A stretch of 46,172 bases of DNA from Bacteroidota bacterium (GTDB taxonomy: Bacteria; Bacteroidota; Ignavibacteria; Ignavibacteriales; Ignavibacteriaceae), in NCBI GenBank assembly GCA_023475265.1, contig JAMCWE010000258.1:1-46172 (forward strand), in the 5' to 3' direction. This document shows, one piece after another, positions 5,765 to 15,673 of the stretch (within the stretch, counting starts at the first letter, position 1; every line of letters begins with the position of its first letter). The notes beneath the pieces were generated by a model. The model worked only from the letters and a program-made list of their open reading frames with translations, was not told the DNA's origin and did not search any database. The translations under genes were made by a program, and so were the position numbers.

Positions 5765-8700
5765 TTAATTAATTTTAATAACTATTACAGTCATGTCATC
5801 GTGCCTTTGTTGTTTGCCGGAAAACTTTTCCACATCTTTAATTATTTCTACTTTAATTTCTGAGGCTGACATCTCACTTGTTTTCAAATTCATAAGTAGA
5901 ATTTTAAGCCTCTCTTCGCCGTAAAGTTCATTCGTACTATTTTGCGCTTCTGAAATTCCGTCTGACATAAAAATTAATAAATCACCTTTGTTTAATTGTA
6001 ATTTTTCTTCAAGATAATTTACTTCTTTCATCATGCCTAAAGGGAATCGCGGACCTTCGGATTTAATAAATTTAATTTTGTTGTTTGTCTTTATAAGTGG
6101 ATTGGGAAGACCGGCATTGGTAAATGATAATTCTTTTGAACCTACATTTATTACTGCAAGACAAACTGCCGTGAACATTTCTTTATTTGTTTTGAGGTAA
6201 AGCGGAGTATTAACCTTTTTTAAAATAGTATTTATTGAATTAGCTTCATTTATTTCTGAAATTAACATTCCATTTGTCATCACAGCAGTCATTGCTGCTT
6301 TCATTCCTTTTCCGGAAACATCGCCGACAATTATTCCAAACTTTGATTTATCATTATTCAACCAAAAATAATCAAAGAAATCCCCGCCGACTTCATTTGC
6401 TGGAATGCAAATGTTAGAAATATCCAGCCCTTCAATTACCGGCGCTGAATTCGGCATGATGGACATTTGAGCGTCGTGTGCTGTCTTCAATTCCACTTTC
6501 ATTCTAATATTTTTCAAACGGTTTTTGTAGAAAATAAATCCGAAGGTAATAACTAAACCTGAAATCAAAGTAGTGAACCACCAGGTTCGCCAATACGGCG
6601 GGGTAATAAAAATATTTATCGAAGCTCCTTTTTCATTCCAAATCCCATCACTATTAGTTGCTTTAACTCTGAATCTATAATTGCCTGGATTTAAGGTTGT
6701 ATAACTCGCAAATCTTTTTTCCGAATTTGTATAAATCCAATCTTTATCCAAGCCTTCCATTTTGTATGCATATTTATTTTTTTGTGGTGCGGCAAAATCC
6801 AGTGAAGTAAATTCGAATGAAAAAACATAATCCTGATAGGAAAGCTCAATTTCTTTTATATCTGAAATTGGTTTATCAAATTGAATTTCATTATTAAATT
6901 TTTGAAATGAAGTTATAATTACAGGCGGTAGGAAAGTATTATCTTTTATTTCTTTTGGGTAAAAAGAATTGAATCCGTTTATTCCGCCGAAAAACATTTC
7001 GCCGCTGTTACTTTTAAAATAAGAGCCTCCGTTAAATTCATTATCCTGAAGTCCGTCGCTTGCTGTATAATTTTTAAATGCAGTTGTTTGTGGATTAAAT
7101 TTTGATAATCCCTTATTTGTGCTCAGCCAAAGATTTTCATTTTCGTCCGCTAATATTGCATAGATTGCGTCACTCGGAAGTCCATCCTTTGAAGTGAAAT
7201 AATTAAATGTTTCGGTTTGGGGATTAAATTTATTCAGACCGCCGCCCCATGTTCCGATCCATAGATTTCCTAATTTGTCTTCATATATTGAAAAGATGTA
7301 ATCATTATTGATTTTGTTTTTACCTTTGGGATCTGATCTATATGAAGAGAACGTCTCTTTATTTCTATCAAATTTGTTTAAACCGCCTCCTTCGGTACCG
7401 ACCCAAAAATTACCCGATCTATCTTCGTAAATTTCTCTAACAAAATTATTGCTTAAGCTATTCGGAATATTTGGATCATTTTTGTAATGTATAAATTTCT
7501 CGGTCTGCTTATCAAATTTTTCCAAACCTCTTCCGTATGTGCCGATCCAAACTGTTCCTGATCTATCTTTATATATTTTTCTTACTTCATCAAATGTTAA
7601 ACTACCAGGATCATTCGGATTATTTCTATATTGTTTGAACTTTCCGGTTTTTCTATCAAATTTATTTACTCCGCCGCCGTGTGTTCCGATCCATAAAAAT
7701 CCTTCATTATCTTCAATTATATTTCGTACAATATTATTGCTTAAACTATTTAAATCACTTGGATTGTTTCTATAATGATTGTAAGTATTTGTTTTTCTAT
7801 TTAACCGGTCAAGCCCTCCTCCGTGAGTTCCGATCCATAAGATTCCTTCTTTATCTTCATACATTGCCCACACAATAGCATGACTCAAACTGTTACTTTC
7901 GTTAGGTCTGTGCATATAATGATAGAATTGTCTTGCACCTCTGGTAACCTTGTTTATTCCGGCTCCGTAGGTTCCTATCCACATGATCCCGGATTTATCT
8001 TTAAAGATGCTTCTAATTTCATTATAGCTTAAAGTGTGTCTATTCAATGGGTCATTTATATATCTGATAAATTTATTATTGTTTTTATCGTAAATATTAA
8101 TTCCGCCGCCGTTTGTGCCGATCCATAAATTATGGTAATTATCTTCGCATAAAGAATAAATCTGATTATGACTTATGCTCGATAAGTTATTAGGATCATT
8201 TTTATAATTAATGAAGCTTTCTGAATTATTATTTTTTATCAACTTGTTCAAACCATTATCAGTACCTATCCATAAATTTCCATAGCTGTCCTGAAGAATT
8301 GCTCTGACAATATTATTAGAAATACTTCGTTTGTCTTTCGAATCAAACTTATAATTAACAAAAATTGGAGTAGAATAATTTGTTTGTTCACTGATTATTT
8401 TATTCAAGCCATCCTGGGTTCCGATCCAAATATTTCCTGTTTTGTCTTGGTAAATAGAATAAACTGTATTGTTGCTAATACTGGTTTTATTTTTCGGGTC
8501 ATTTAAGAAATGTAAAAACGAGAAGTTTTTTGTGGCTGAGTCAATTACTAATCTATTTAATCCGAAATCAGTGCCGATCCAAAGGTTGCCGGAATTATCT
8601 TCTAATATTGCATTTATGTTATTATGGCTGAGTGAATTTGGATTTCCTAATTCATTTTGAAAACGTTTAATTATCTTTTTTGATTGATCAAATCTATTTA

Positions 8701-9070
8701 GTCCGGCATTAAAAGTACCTATCCACATTATTCCTTTGCTATCGACAAGAAGCGATGTAATATCGTTATAGCTCAGACTGTTCGAGTCTTCGGGATTATG
8801 TCGAAGTACTTTAAACTTATAACCGTCAAACCGGTTTAAGCCGTCTTCTGTTCCAAAGTACATGAAACCGTTTTTATCCTGGCAAATGGATTTTACAATA
8901 CTTTGAGAAAGCCCTTGCTCAAGAAATATTTGTTCAAAATTTATATCGGTGCTTTGAGCTAAGATTTTGGTTGTTAGTGAGGATAAAAATAATATAAAAA
9001 ACACATGAATAAATTTAATATTCTTGCCCCTTAAATTTGCGGAGAAAATATAGCCAATTATTGATTCCAT
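5765..9070 (-). CDS. Reg_prop beta-propeller sensor with Y_Y_Y domain and PP2C/SpoIIE phosphatase
   Basis: A 1101-residue one-protein signalling device. After a signal segment (about residues 15-38) there are 14 Reg_prop repeats of the form GNLWIGTxxGGLNKFD, making a large periplasmic propeller. A Y_Y_Y domain (about 755-820) and one membrane helix (WWFTTLISGLVITFGFIFY, about 828-848) follow. The cytoplasmic part is a SpoIIE/RsbU-type phosphatase: ANEVGGDFFDYF, GDVSGKGMKAAM, SDGISEAQN and the final RHDDMTVIVIKI, all metal-site Asp residues present. Such proteins read an extracellular ligand and dephosphorylate an anti-sigma-factor antagonist in the cytoplasm. No antagonist or anti-sigma gene is nearby. 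The ATG is supported by AAGGGAG 9 nt upstream. Confidence 0.92.
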   Translation of the reverse strand: MESIIGYIFSANLRGKNIKFIHVFFILFLSSLTTKILAQSTDINFEQIFLEQGLSQSIVKSICQDKNGFMYFGTEDGLNRFDGYKFKVLRHNPEDSNSLSYNDITSLLVDSKGIMWIGTFNAGLNRFDQSKKIIKRFQNELGNPNSLSHNNINAILEDNSGNLWIGTDFGLNRLVIDSATKNFSFLHFLNDPKNKTSISNNTVYSIYQDKTGNIWIGTQDGLNKIISEQTNYSTPIFVNYKFDSKDKRSISNNIVRAILQDSYGNLWIGTDNGLNKLIKNNNSESFINYKNDPNNLSSISHNQIYSLCEDNYHNLWIGTNGGGINIYDKNNNKFIRYINDPLNRHTLSYNEIRSIFKDKSGIMWIGTYGAGINKVTRGARQFYHYMHRPNESNSLSHAIVWAMYEDKEGILWIGTHGGGLDRLNRKTNTYNHYRNNPSDLNSLSNNIVRNIIEDNEGFLWIGTHGGGVNKFDRKTGKFKQYRNNPNDPGSLTFDEVRKIYKDRSGTVWIGTYGRGLEKFDKQTEKFIHYKNDPNIPNSLSNNFVREIYEDRSGNFWVGTEGGGLNKFDRNKETFSSYRSDPKGKNKINNDYIFSIYEDKLGNLWIGTWGGGLNKFNPQTETFNYFTSKDGLPSDAIYAILADENENLWLSTNKGLSKFNPQTTAFKNYTASDGLQDNEFNGGSYFKSNSGEMFFGGINGFNSFYPKEIKDNTFLPPVIITSFQKFNNEIQFDKPISDIKEIELSYQDYVFSFEFTSLDFAAPQKNKYAYKMEGLDKDWIYTNSEKRFASYTTLNPGNYRFRVKATNSDGIWNEKGASINIFITPPYWRTWWFTTLISGLVITFGFIFYKNRLKNIRMKVELKTAHDAQMSIMPNSAPVIEGLDISNICIPANEVGGDFFDYFWLNNDKSKFGIIVGDVSGKGMKAAMTAVMTNGMLISEINEANSINTILKKVNTPLYLKTNKEMFTAVCLAVINVGSKELSFTNAGLPNPLIKTNNKIKFIKSEGPRFPLGMMKEVNYLEEKLQLNKGDLLIFMSDGISEAQNSTNELYGEERLKILLMNLKTSEMSASEIKVEIIKDVEKFSGKQQRHDDMTVIVIKIN

Positions 9071-9281
9071 TTCCGTAACTCCCTTTTGTCGAAATTAATT
9101 TTTAAGAATAATATAAACTTGCTGGAGAAGAAAATTAAAGGATAGATGTTTATTATAAGTTAGATATTTCCATCTCAAATCTCAACTGAAATTAAAGTTC
9201 CCCCAAAAACAGTTTATTAGAAGAGTATTAAATAGTAAATTAATTCAAATAAGTGGTACACTCATGTAGTAATATCTGGAT

Positions 9282-10895
9282 TTATTTAGCTAATTCATTT
9301 ACTTCAGCTGTGAATGGAATATCAGATAATTCTACTTTTGGAAATTTCTCTATAAAATAATTTAGTGACCATTCGCTTGTAAGAAGAATTACATTTCGCT
9401 CAGAAGAATCAACGGCTAATGCAGCACCGGCTGGAAGAACGATTTTATCTAATTGATCGCTTTCTACATTAGGCGAAATCCATCTTAGAACTTTCCAATT
9501 AGTTTGTTCTAATCTCGATTCAGCGCCGTACTCGCTTTCGAGCCTATATTGTACTACTTCGAACTGCAGCGGACCAACAGCACCAAGCAAAGGAACTTTC
9601 TGAACAGAATTTTTTAAATAAAAAGCTTGAATAACACCTTCCTGCAAAAGCTGGTCTAAACCGTCTCTGAATTTTTTGTAATTAGAAGGATTAGGATTTT
9701 GCATAAATACAAAATGTTCCGGCGCAAACTTTGGAATCTCTTTGTAAACAATTGAGGGATCTTCGGTGATAGTGTCGCCAATTCCAAAATTAGAATTTCC
9801 TACAAATCCAATTATATCTCCTGGATAAGCTTCGTCAACAGTTTCTCTTTCCTGACCGAATAGTTTCTGTGAATTTGAAAGACGAATTTTTTTCCCGCTT
9901 GCCGTATGTGTGGCTTGCATATCGCGAGTAAATTTCCCTGAACAAACTCTTAGGAAAGCAATTCGGTCGCGATGTTTTGGGTCCATGTTTGCTTGTATTT
10001 TGAAAATGAATCCAGAAAAATTTTCGTCTTCCGGTTTTACAATACCTAAAGAGCTGTTCCTTGGCGCAGGTGGTACAGCATAACTTAAAAAGCCATCGAG
10101 CAAAAGCTGTACACCAAAATTGTTCATTGCACTTCCGAAAAATACAGGCGTAAGTTTTCCATCGATAACTGCAGCCGGAATAAATTGCTCACCGGCTGTA
10201 TCGAGCATTTCAATTTCTTCAATAAGCCTATCATAATTTTCTTTGCTTAACTTTTCTTTAATTAAAGGATCGGATAAATCATGAATTGAAACCGGTGCGA
10301 TAAATTGTCCTCCGGTAGTTTTTTCAAATAAATGAATTTCTTTTGATATACGGTCAAACATGCCTTTAAAATCAATCCCGGTTCCTAAAGGATAATTCAT
10401 AGGAAAGGCGCCTATGCCAAGTACGTTTTCAATTTCATCAATCAATGCAAGCGGTTCAAGTGTTGGACGGTCTAATTTATTTATAAATGTAAAAATTGGA
10501 ATTGATCTTTTACGGCAGACTTCAAATAATTTTTTGGTTTGCGCTTCAATTCCTTTTGCAGCATCAATTACCATTACAACGGCATCAACAGCGGTTAAAA
10601 CACGGTAAGTATCTTCAGAAAAATCTTCGTGACCTGGCGTGTCAAGTAAATTAATTTTGTAACCTTTATAATCAAATTGAAGTACAGTAGAGCTGATTGA
10701 TATTCCTCTTTTCTTTTCAAGTTCCATCCAATCTGAAGTTGACGACCGCTGGTTTTTTCTTGCAGTTACCGAACCGGCAAGCTGTAAGGCGCCGCCGTAT
10801 AATAAAAACTTTTCTGTTAAAGTTGTTTTGCCGGCATCGGGATGCGAAATAATTGCAAATGTTCTTCGTCTATTAATTTCTTTTAAATTGCTCAT
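9282..10895 (-). CDS. prfC: Peptide chain release factor 3
   Basis: A 537-residue translational GTPase that releases RF1/RF2 from the ribosome after termination. The G motifs are clear: SHPDAGKTTL (about 17-26), the RGISISST effector loop, DTPGHEDFSED, and NKLDRP. The insertion with ARKNQRSSTSDWM after the first helix is characteristic of RF3 rather than EF-G, and the protein stops after domain III, the normal RF3 length. It stands alone; 211 bp separate it from the sensor gene downstream, and a 291-bp divergent region separates it from hpnC. That region contains the 14-bp palindrome AAGAAGATCTTCTT at 10994-11007. Confidence 0.97.
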   Translation of the reverse strand: MSNLKEINRRRTFAIISHPDAGKTTLTEKFLLYGGALQLAGSVTARKNQRSSTSDWMELEKKRGISISSTVLQFDYKGYKINLLDTPGHEDFSEDTYRVLTAVDAVVMVIDAAKGIEAQTKKLFEVCRKRSIPIFTFINKLDRPTLEPLALIDEIENVLGIGAFPMNYPLGTGIDFKGMFDRISKEIHLFEKTTGGQFIAPVSIHDLSDPLIKEKLSKENYDRLIEEIEMLDTAGEQFIPAAVIDGKLTPVFFGSAMNNFGVQLLLDGFLSYAVPPAPRNSSLGIVKPEDENFSGFIFKIQANMDPKHRDRIAFLRVCSGKFTRDMQATHTASGKKIRLSNSQKLFGQERETVDEAYPGDIIGFVGNSNFGIGDTITEDPSIVYKEIPKFAPEHFVFMQNPNPSNYKKFRDGLDQLLQEGVIQAFYLKNSVQKVPLLGAVGPLQFEVVQYRLESEYGAESRLEQTNWKVLRWISPNVESDQLDKIVLPAGAALAVDSSERNVILLTSEWSLNYFIEKFPKVELSDIPFTAEVNELAK

Positions 10896-11186
10896 GTTCT
10901 TAAAAATCTTTCTTAAATAACTAATTAAATTTTGTTAGATGAACTGTTTGAAGGTTGGTTGCGAATTGTGCTAATAGAAAAATTCGGTGATCAAAGAAGA
11001 TCTTCTTGAATGAAATGTATTATTTGCTTTTACTAAAAACATTAATATTTAATCGTAATAAATTATTTTTTACAATACAAAATTAAGTATTTTATTGATA
11101 TTGACAAAAATAAAAAATAAATAGTTAATTTAAGATCATATTAAATCAACAAGTTCTAATAAATTTTAGATTACTTACTGGCGAAA

Positions 11187-12026
11187 ATGGATATTGAATC
11201 AGCATATAATGATGCATTGGAATTTGCAAGAAACCATTATGAAAATTTTCCAGTAGTTTCATTTTTGGTTCCGAAGAATTTAAGAAAGCATGTCGCAATA
11301 ATTTATTGGTTTGCGCGGACTGCCGATGATCTTGCTGATGAAGGTCCTATGAAATCTGAAGAAAGGATAAAAAAGCTTGATGAATTTGAAAATCGACTTA
11401 CAGAATTATTAAACGGAAATTATGCAAATCCATATGAACTGGCTCTCCATTCAACTATCGAAGCTAAAAATCTTTCGGCTGATAATTTTTATAATCTGTT
11501 AAAAGCATTTAAGCAGGATGTAATAAAAAAAAGATATAACGACTTTTCCGAAGTTTTAGACTATTGCCGATACTCAGCAAATCCGGTTGGAAGATTAATC
11601 CTTGAATTGAATGACATTCGAGATGAAAAAGCATTTCATTATTCCGATCAAGTCTGCACTGCTCTGCAGCTTACTAATTTTTGGCAGGATACATTGAATG
11701 ACTTTCAGAAAGGTCGAATTTATTATCCTTTGGACGAAATGGACAAATTTGGAGTCATGGAAAAAGTGTTTGAGTTAAAAGAAAATAATCTTAATTTAAA
11801 AGCGCTCGTAAAGTATAATGTTGAGAGAACTAATCAGCTCTTCAATGAAGGAAAGAGTTTGATTAAATACCTAAATGGTAGATTAAAATATGAAATCAAA
11901 TGGACGATTCTCGGCGGAGAAACAATTCTAAAGAAAATCGAGTTAAATAATTTTGATGTACTTAATTTAAGACCGGTGGCAACGAAAAAAGATTTTTTAA
12001 TTTTATTTGTGAAATCAATTTTATAG
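11187..12026 (+). CDS. hpnC: Hydroxysqualene synthase HpnC
   Basis: A 279-residue squalene/phytoene synthase-fold protein. The two Asp-rich motifs are FARTADDLADEG (about residues 47-58) and FWQDTLNDFQKGRIYYP, where NFWQD is typical of the HpnC subfamily. In the three-gene route HpnC turns presqualene diphosphate, made by HpnD, into hydroxysqualene. It is the first gene of hpnC-hpnD-hpnE, one base before hpnD, which supports the assignment over a phytoene synthase. The promoter should lie in the 291-bp divergent gap to prfC. Confidence 0.9.
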   Translation: MDIESAYNDALEFARNHYENFPVVSFLVPKNLRKHVAIIYWFARTADDLADEGPMKSEERIKKLDEFENRLTELLNGNYANPYELALHSTIEAKNLSADNFYNLLKAFKQDVIKKRYNDFSEVLDYCRYSANPVGRLILELNDIRDEKAFHYSDQVCTALQLTNFWQDTLNDFQKGRIYYPLDEMDKFGVMEKVFELKENNLNLKALVKYNVERTNQLFNEGKSLIKYLNGRLKYEIKWTILGGETILKKIELNNFDVLNLRPVATKKDFLILFVKSIL

Positions 12027-12027
12027 A

Positions 12028-12870
12028 ATGAGTGAATCAGCAAAAGATATTGCTAAGACGAGTAAAAGCAGTTTCTACTATGCATTTAATTTACTGCCTA
12101 ATGAGAAGCGCGATGCAATGAATACTGTTTATGCATTCTGTCGTCAAACCGATGATATAGTAGATCAAGAAAATTTGTCTGACGATATTAAATATGAAAA
12201 GCTTCACAAATGGACTTATGAGTTGGAAAAGGCTCTTAATGGGCATTCCGAATATGTTCTATTAAACAAGCTAGGAAAAACAATTTCGCAGTTTAACATC
12301 CCGTTGGAACCTTTCTTTGAGCTGCTGAAAGGTATGGAAATGGATCTTCAGAAAAATAGATATTTAACTTTTGAAGATCTTAAACTTTATTGCTATCGTG
12401 TTGCGTCTACTGTCGGATTAATGTGCATTGAAATATTTGGATACAAGCATAAATCTGCAAAAGACTTTGCTGTCGATCTTGGAATTGCGCTTCAACTGAC
12501 AAATATTCTTCGTGATGTAAAAAAAGATTCCCAGAACGGAAGAATTTATTTGCCGCAAGAAGAGCTGCAAAAATTCAATTATTCGGAGAAAGAAATTTTA
12601 AGCCAAAATTATAATGAGAATTTTAAAAATTTAATGAGTTATCAAGTTCAACGAGCGGAAAATTATTTTGAACATGCGACTCATGATTTAAATCTGGATG
12701 ATAAATATTCAATGTTCGCAGCTAGGGCAATGCAGCATATCTACCATAAAATTCTTGAAAAAATAATTGCCGCCGATTATGATGTTTACCATAAAAACAT
12801 AAAAGTTACTAAAATAGAAAAAGTTGGAATCTCCATCGGTGTTTGGGCAAAGTATAGCCTAGTTTATTAA
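12028..12870 (+). CDS. hpnD: Presqualene diphosphate synthase HpnD
   Basis: A 280-residue member of the same prenyl-synthase fold as its neighbour. It has the classic motifs FCRQTDDIVDQE (about 37-48) and LTNILRDVKKDSQNGRIYLP. HpnD joins two farnesyl diphosphates into presqualene diphosphate at the membrane face. Its ATG lies one base after the hpnC stop and its TAA overlaps the hpnE ATG (TAATG), so the three are translated from one message. An alternative, phytoene synthase, is less likely given the HpnC and HpnE partners. Confidence 0.9.
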   Translation: MSESAKDIAKTSKSSFYYAFNLLPNEKRDAMNTVYAFCRQTDDIVDQENLSDDIKYEKLHKWTYELEKALNGHSEYVLLNKLGKTISQFNIPLEPFFELLKGMEMDLQKNRYLTFEDLKLYCYRVASTVGLMCIEIFGYKHKSAKDFAVDLGIALQLTNILRDVKKDSQNGRIYLPQEELQKFNYSEKEILSQNYNENFKNLMSYQVQRAENYFEHATHDLNLDDKYSMFAARAMQHIYHKILEKIIAADYDVYHKNIKVTKIEKVGISIGVWAKYSLVY

Positions 12871-14159
12871 TGAAGAAATGTGTTGTTATTGGCGGAGGAT
12901 TCGCAGGACTTACAGCGGCAGCCTACCTTTCTAATTCTGGATTTCAAGTTGAATTATTTGAAGCTTCACCAAAGCTTGGCGGAAGAGCTTATTCGTTTTA
13001 TGACAATGAATCCGGTTCAATTATAGATAATGGCCAGCATATTATGATGGGCTGTTATAAAGAAACATTGGAATTTTTTAAACTCATCGATGCTGAAAAC
13101 AATTTACTCTATCAGAAAAGATTAAGAGTTAATTTCTTAAAGGAAAATTTCAATTTAATCCCGACAAAAACTTTTCCCTTACCTTATCCCTTAAATCTAA
13201 TTTTAGGTTTGCTGAACTACAAAGCCATTTCAATTTCTGATCGATTATTATTTCTAAAATTTTTTCTTAAGCTTCCATTTGTTTCATCAAATTCCTTGAA
13301 TGATCTTTCAGTCTTTGATTGGTTAATTAAAGAAAATCAAAATGAAAATATCAGAAAAGCATTTTGGGAAATATTGGCTGTCGGCGCACTTAATACAAAT
13401 ATCAAAAAAACATCCGCATCAACTTTTGCTTTAATACTTAAAGAAATTTTTCTAAAAGGAAATAAATCAGCAACAATAATCCTTCCCAAGTTTGGTTTAA
13501 GCGAAACTTATTGTAATAGTGCAGTTGATTTTATTCAAAAACGAGATGGTAAAATAAATTTACTTGAATCGGTTGAGAATCTACAAATAAATGAAAAGAG
13601 GATTATTGAGATTGAAACCTCAAAAAGAAAAATTACAGATTTTGATTTTGTGATTTCTACAGTTCCATTCTATGCAGCAAAAAAAATGATTCCACAATTA
13701 AAATATCCAAATGGATTTGAGCCGCAATATTCTTCAATACTTTCAGTTCATGTTTGGTTAAAAGAAAATAAGCTGAAAGAAGATTTTTACGGCTTAATAA
13801 ATTCACCCATACATTGGATATTCAATCATCATGATCATTTAACGCTTGTAATCAGTGATGCAAATGAATTAACCGAAAAATCCAAAGAAGAAATCTTCGA
13901 ATTGATTTCCGATCAGTTAAAATTATTTGTAGGAATTAGCAAAGATGAAATTCTCAATTACAAAATTATAAAAGAGAAACGCGCAACTTTTATTCCGTCA
14001 AAAGAAATTTTATCTAATCGTCCGGATTCAAAAACCGAAATTACAAATCTCTTTCTTGCTGGTGATTGGATAAATACTGGTTTGCCATCAACTATTGAAA
14101 GCGCAGTAAAGAGCGGAAGTATAGCAGCGAATCATATAATTGAAATAACTGGAAACTAA
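12870..14159 (+). CDS. hpnE: Squalene-forming FAD-dependent reductase HpnE
   Basis: A 429-residue flavoprotein of the amine oxidase/phytoene desaturase type. The N-terminal dinucleotide site is VVIGGGFAGLTAAAYLS followed by LFEASPKLGGRA, and the C-terminal FAD contact is LFLAGDWINTGLPSTIESAV. HpnE reduces hydroxysqualene to squalene, completing the pathway of this operon. No squalene-hopene cyclase is in the window, so squalene must be used elsewhere (hopanoids or sterol-like lipids) or be itself the product. An inverted-repeat element follows and separates it from the convergent M28 gene. Confidence 0.9.
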   Translation: MKKCVVIGGGFAGLTAAAYLSNSGFQVELFEASPKLGGRAYSFYDNESGSIIDNGQHIMMGCYKETLEFFKLIDAENNLLYQKRLRVNFLKENFNLIPTKTFPLPYPLNLILGLLNYKAISISDRLLFLKFFLKLPFVSSNSLNDLSVFDWLIKENQNENIRKAFWEILAVGALNTNIKKTSASTFALILKEIFLKGNKSATIILPKFGLSETYCNSAVDFIQKRDGKINLLESVENLQINEKRIIEIETSKRKITDFDFVISTVPFYAAKKMIPQLKYPNGFEPQYSSILSVHVWLKENKLKEDFYGLINSPIHWIFNHHDHLTLVISDANELTEKSKEEIFELISDQLKLFVGISKDEILNYKIIKEKRATFIPSKEILSNRPDSKTEITNLFLAGDWINTGLPSTIESAVKSGSIAANHIIEITGN

Positions 14160-14203
14160 GAAGGTTAAGGAATTTAAAACTGGATATTTATAATAATAAC
14201 AAA

Positions 14204-14281
14204 TTGGAAGATTGGAGTACTGGAAATTCCAAGAGTATTTAATTCTCAGACAATATTCCATTACTCCATAACTCCATTTTC
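14204..14281. repeat. Inverted pair of 8-bp arrays, element A
   Basis: The left arm has GG at 14206, 14214 and 14222, units TTGGAAGA, TTGGAGTA and CTGGAAAT. The right arm has CC at 14258, 14266, 14274 and 14281, units ending ATTCC, ACTCC, ACTCC and TTTCC. The arms pair imperfectly across a 20-30 nt spacer, forming a long hairpin between the convergent hpnE and M28 genes. Elements B (42165) and C (45654) have the same design with other sequences. Confidence 0.65.
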
Positions 14282-15673
14282 CTATAAGCCTTCTCGATCA
14301 ATTAAGTAAACTAAAGTTGCGATTGCCGCTGAACCAAGTTCAAATTCTCTAGGTTGAATTATTGAATATTGATCATTATCGGAATGATGATAATCGAAAT
14401 ATCTTTGTTCGTCCGGAATGTAACCAATTAATGCTTTTGCATTTTTAATTTGTCCTACATCTTCGCCGCTGCCGCCTTTTCGAACCCAATCAATTCCGGC
14501 TCTTTGAAGAATAGGAATCCAAGTCTTCACTTTTGCGATAGTAGTTGAATCCGATGTAAAAGAAAATCCTCTTGGAGATCCGCTGCCTGCATCTGCTTCA
14601 ATAGCTGCTAGCTGGACTTCCTTTGCAGTATCTGCATATTTTTCATAAGCAATTCCGCCGCGTGTTCCGTTCTCCTCGTTTATATAAAATATGCAGCGGA
14701 TGGTTCGTTTTGGTTTTATCCCAAGCCGCTTAAATAAATCTAAAACTTCTAAAGATTGAATTATTCCTGTTCCATCATCATTTGCACCTACGCCTTTGTC
14801 CCAGCTATCAAGATGTCCACCGATCGCAATTATTTCGTTCGGTTTTTCTGTTCCTCTTAATTCTCCGATAACATTAAATGATTTTGCATCCGGTAAAGTT
14901 TTGCAATTCATCTTCAAATTAATTTTTAAAGATGGATCTTCTTTTAATGCCATACTTAAAAAATCAGCATCAATGTATCCAAGTGAAGCTGCTGGAATTT
15001 TCGGAATTGTATCGGTATAAATTGTTACTCCGGTATGAGGAACATTATCGTATTTTGTTGTAATTGATCTAATCAAAACAGCAACTGCACCATATTGTGC
15101 AGCGCGGGAAGGACCGAATAATCTTTGATCTACTGCACCTCCGTAACCTGTAAAAGTGTTTAACAAACCTGCGTCTAATGGTCGGCTGAAGTAAACTATT
15201 TTTCCTTTAACCTCTTCCTTTAATGAATCTAGTTCTTTAAGACTATTTAATTCGATAACTCCCGCTGTAATTCCAGCTTTAGGTGTATTAACGCTTCCGC
15301 CAAGATCGGCAATTACTAATTTTTTATTATTAAATAATTTTGAATCTACAATTTTTGCTTGTTCTATATTTCCTCTTATCCAATGAGGAACCATTACCGG
15401 CTGAAGCCATACTCTATCAAATCCTAAGCTTTCCATTTTTGCTTTCGCCCAATGAATGGCTTTTATGGAATTTTCGGAACCGCTTAATCGTGGACCAATT
15501 TTACAAAGATCACCTAAGATCATAAATCCTTTTCTATCAGTTAAAGCTGTTCTTACAAATTGATCTGCAGTTTTAATGTATGAGTTATCATTTGAAATTG
15601 ATTGTGCCGGAATTATAATTGGCAAAAGAATTATTAGATAGGTAAGCAAAAGAATAAAAGTAAATCTTCTCAA
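14282..15673 (-). CDS. Exported M28-family metallopeptidase with PA domain
   Basis: A 463-residue exported aminopeptidase or carboxypeptidase of family M28. A signal peptide (RRFTFILLLTYLIILLP...PAQS) is followed by a PA-like insert and the catalytic core. Zinc ligands are seen in GGHLDSWDKG and GANDDGTG, in NEENGTRGG (with the catalytic Glu), in EADAGSG and in the final DYHHSDND. The open frame begins at a GTG at 15718, but TTG at 15671-15673 is preferred: AAGGAGATAAAA lies directly before it and the signal peptide then begins MRRFTFILL. The protein probably degrades peptides in the periplasm or outside. It is transcribed away from gltA. Confidence 0.88.
   Translation of the reverse strand: MRRFTFILLLTYLIILLPIIIPAQSISNDNSYIKTADQFVRTALTDRKGFMILGDLCKIGPRLSGSENSIKAIHWAKAKMESLGFDRVWLQPVMVPHWIRGNIEQAKIVDSKLFNNKKLVIADLGGSVNTPKAGITAGVIELNSLKELDSLKEEVKGKIVYFSRPLDAGLLNTFTGYGGAVDQRLFGPSRAAQYGAVAVLIRSITTKYDNVPHTGVTIYTDTIPKIPAASLGYIDADFLSMALKEDPSLKINLKMNCKTLPDAKSFNVIGELRGTEKPNEIIAIGGHLDSWDKGVGANDDGTGIIQSLEVLDLFKRLGIKPKRTIRCIFYINEENGTRGGIAYEKYADTAKEVQLAAIEADAGSGSPRGFSFTSDSTTIAKVKTWIPILQRAGIDWVRKGGSGEDVGQIKNAKALIGYIPDEQRYFDYHHSDNDQYSIIQPREFELGSAAIATLVYLIDREGL

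Noticed and set aside
14204-14281. Simple rho-independent terminator between hpnE and the M28 gene
   Set aside because: The stem is imperfect and AT-rich without a T run on either side; the 8-bp periodicity is the stronger description.
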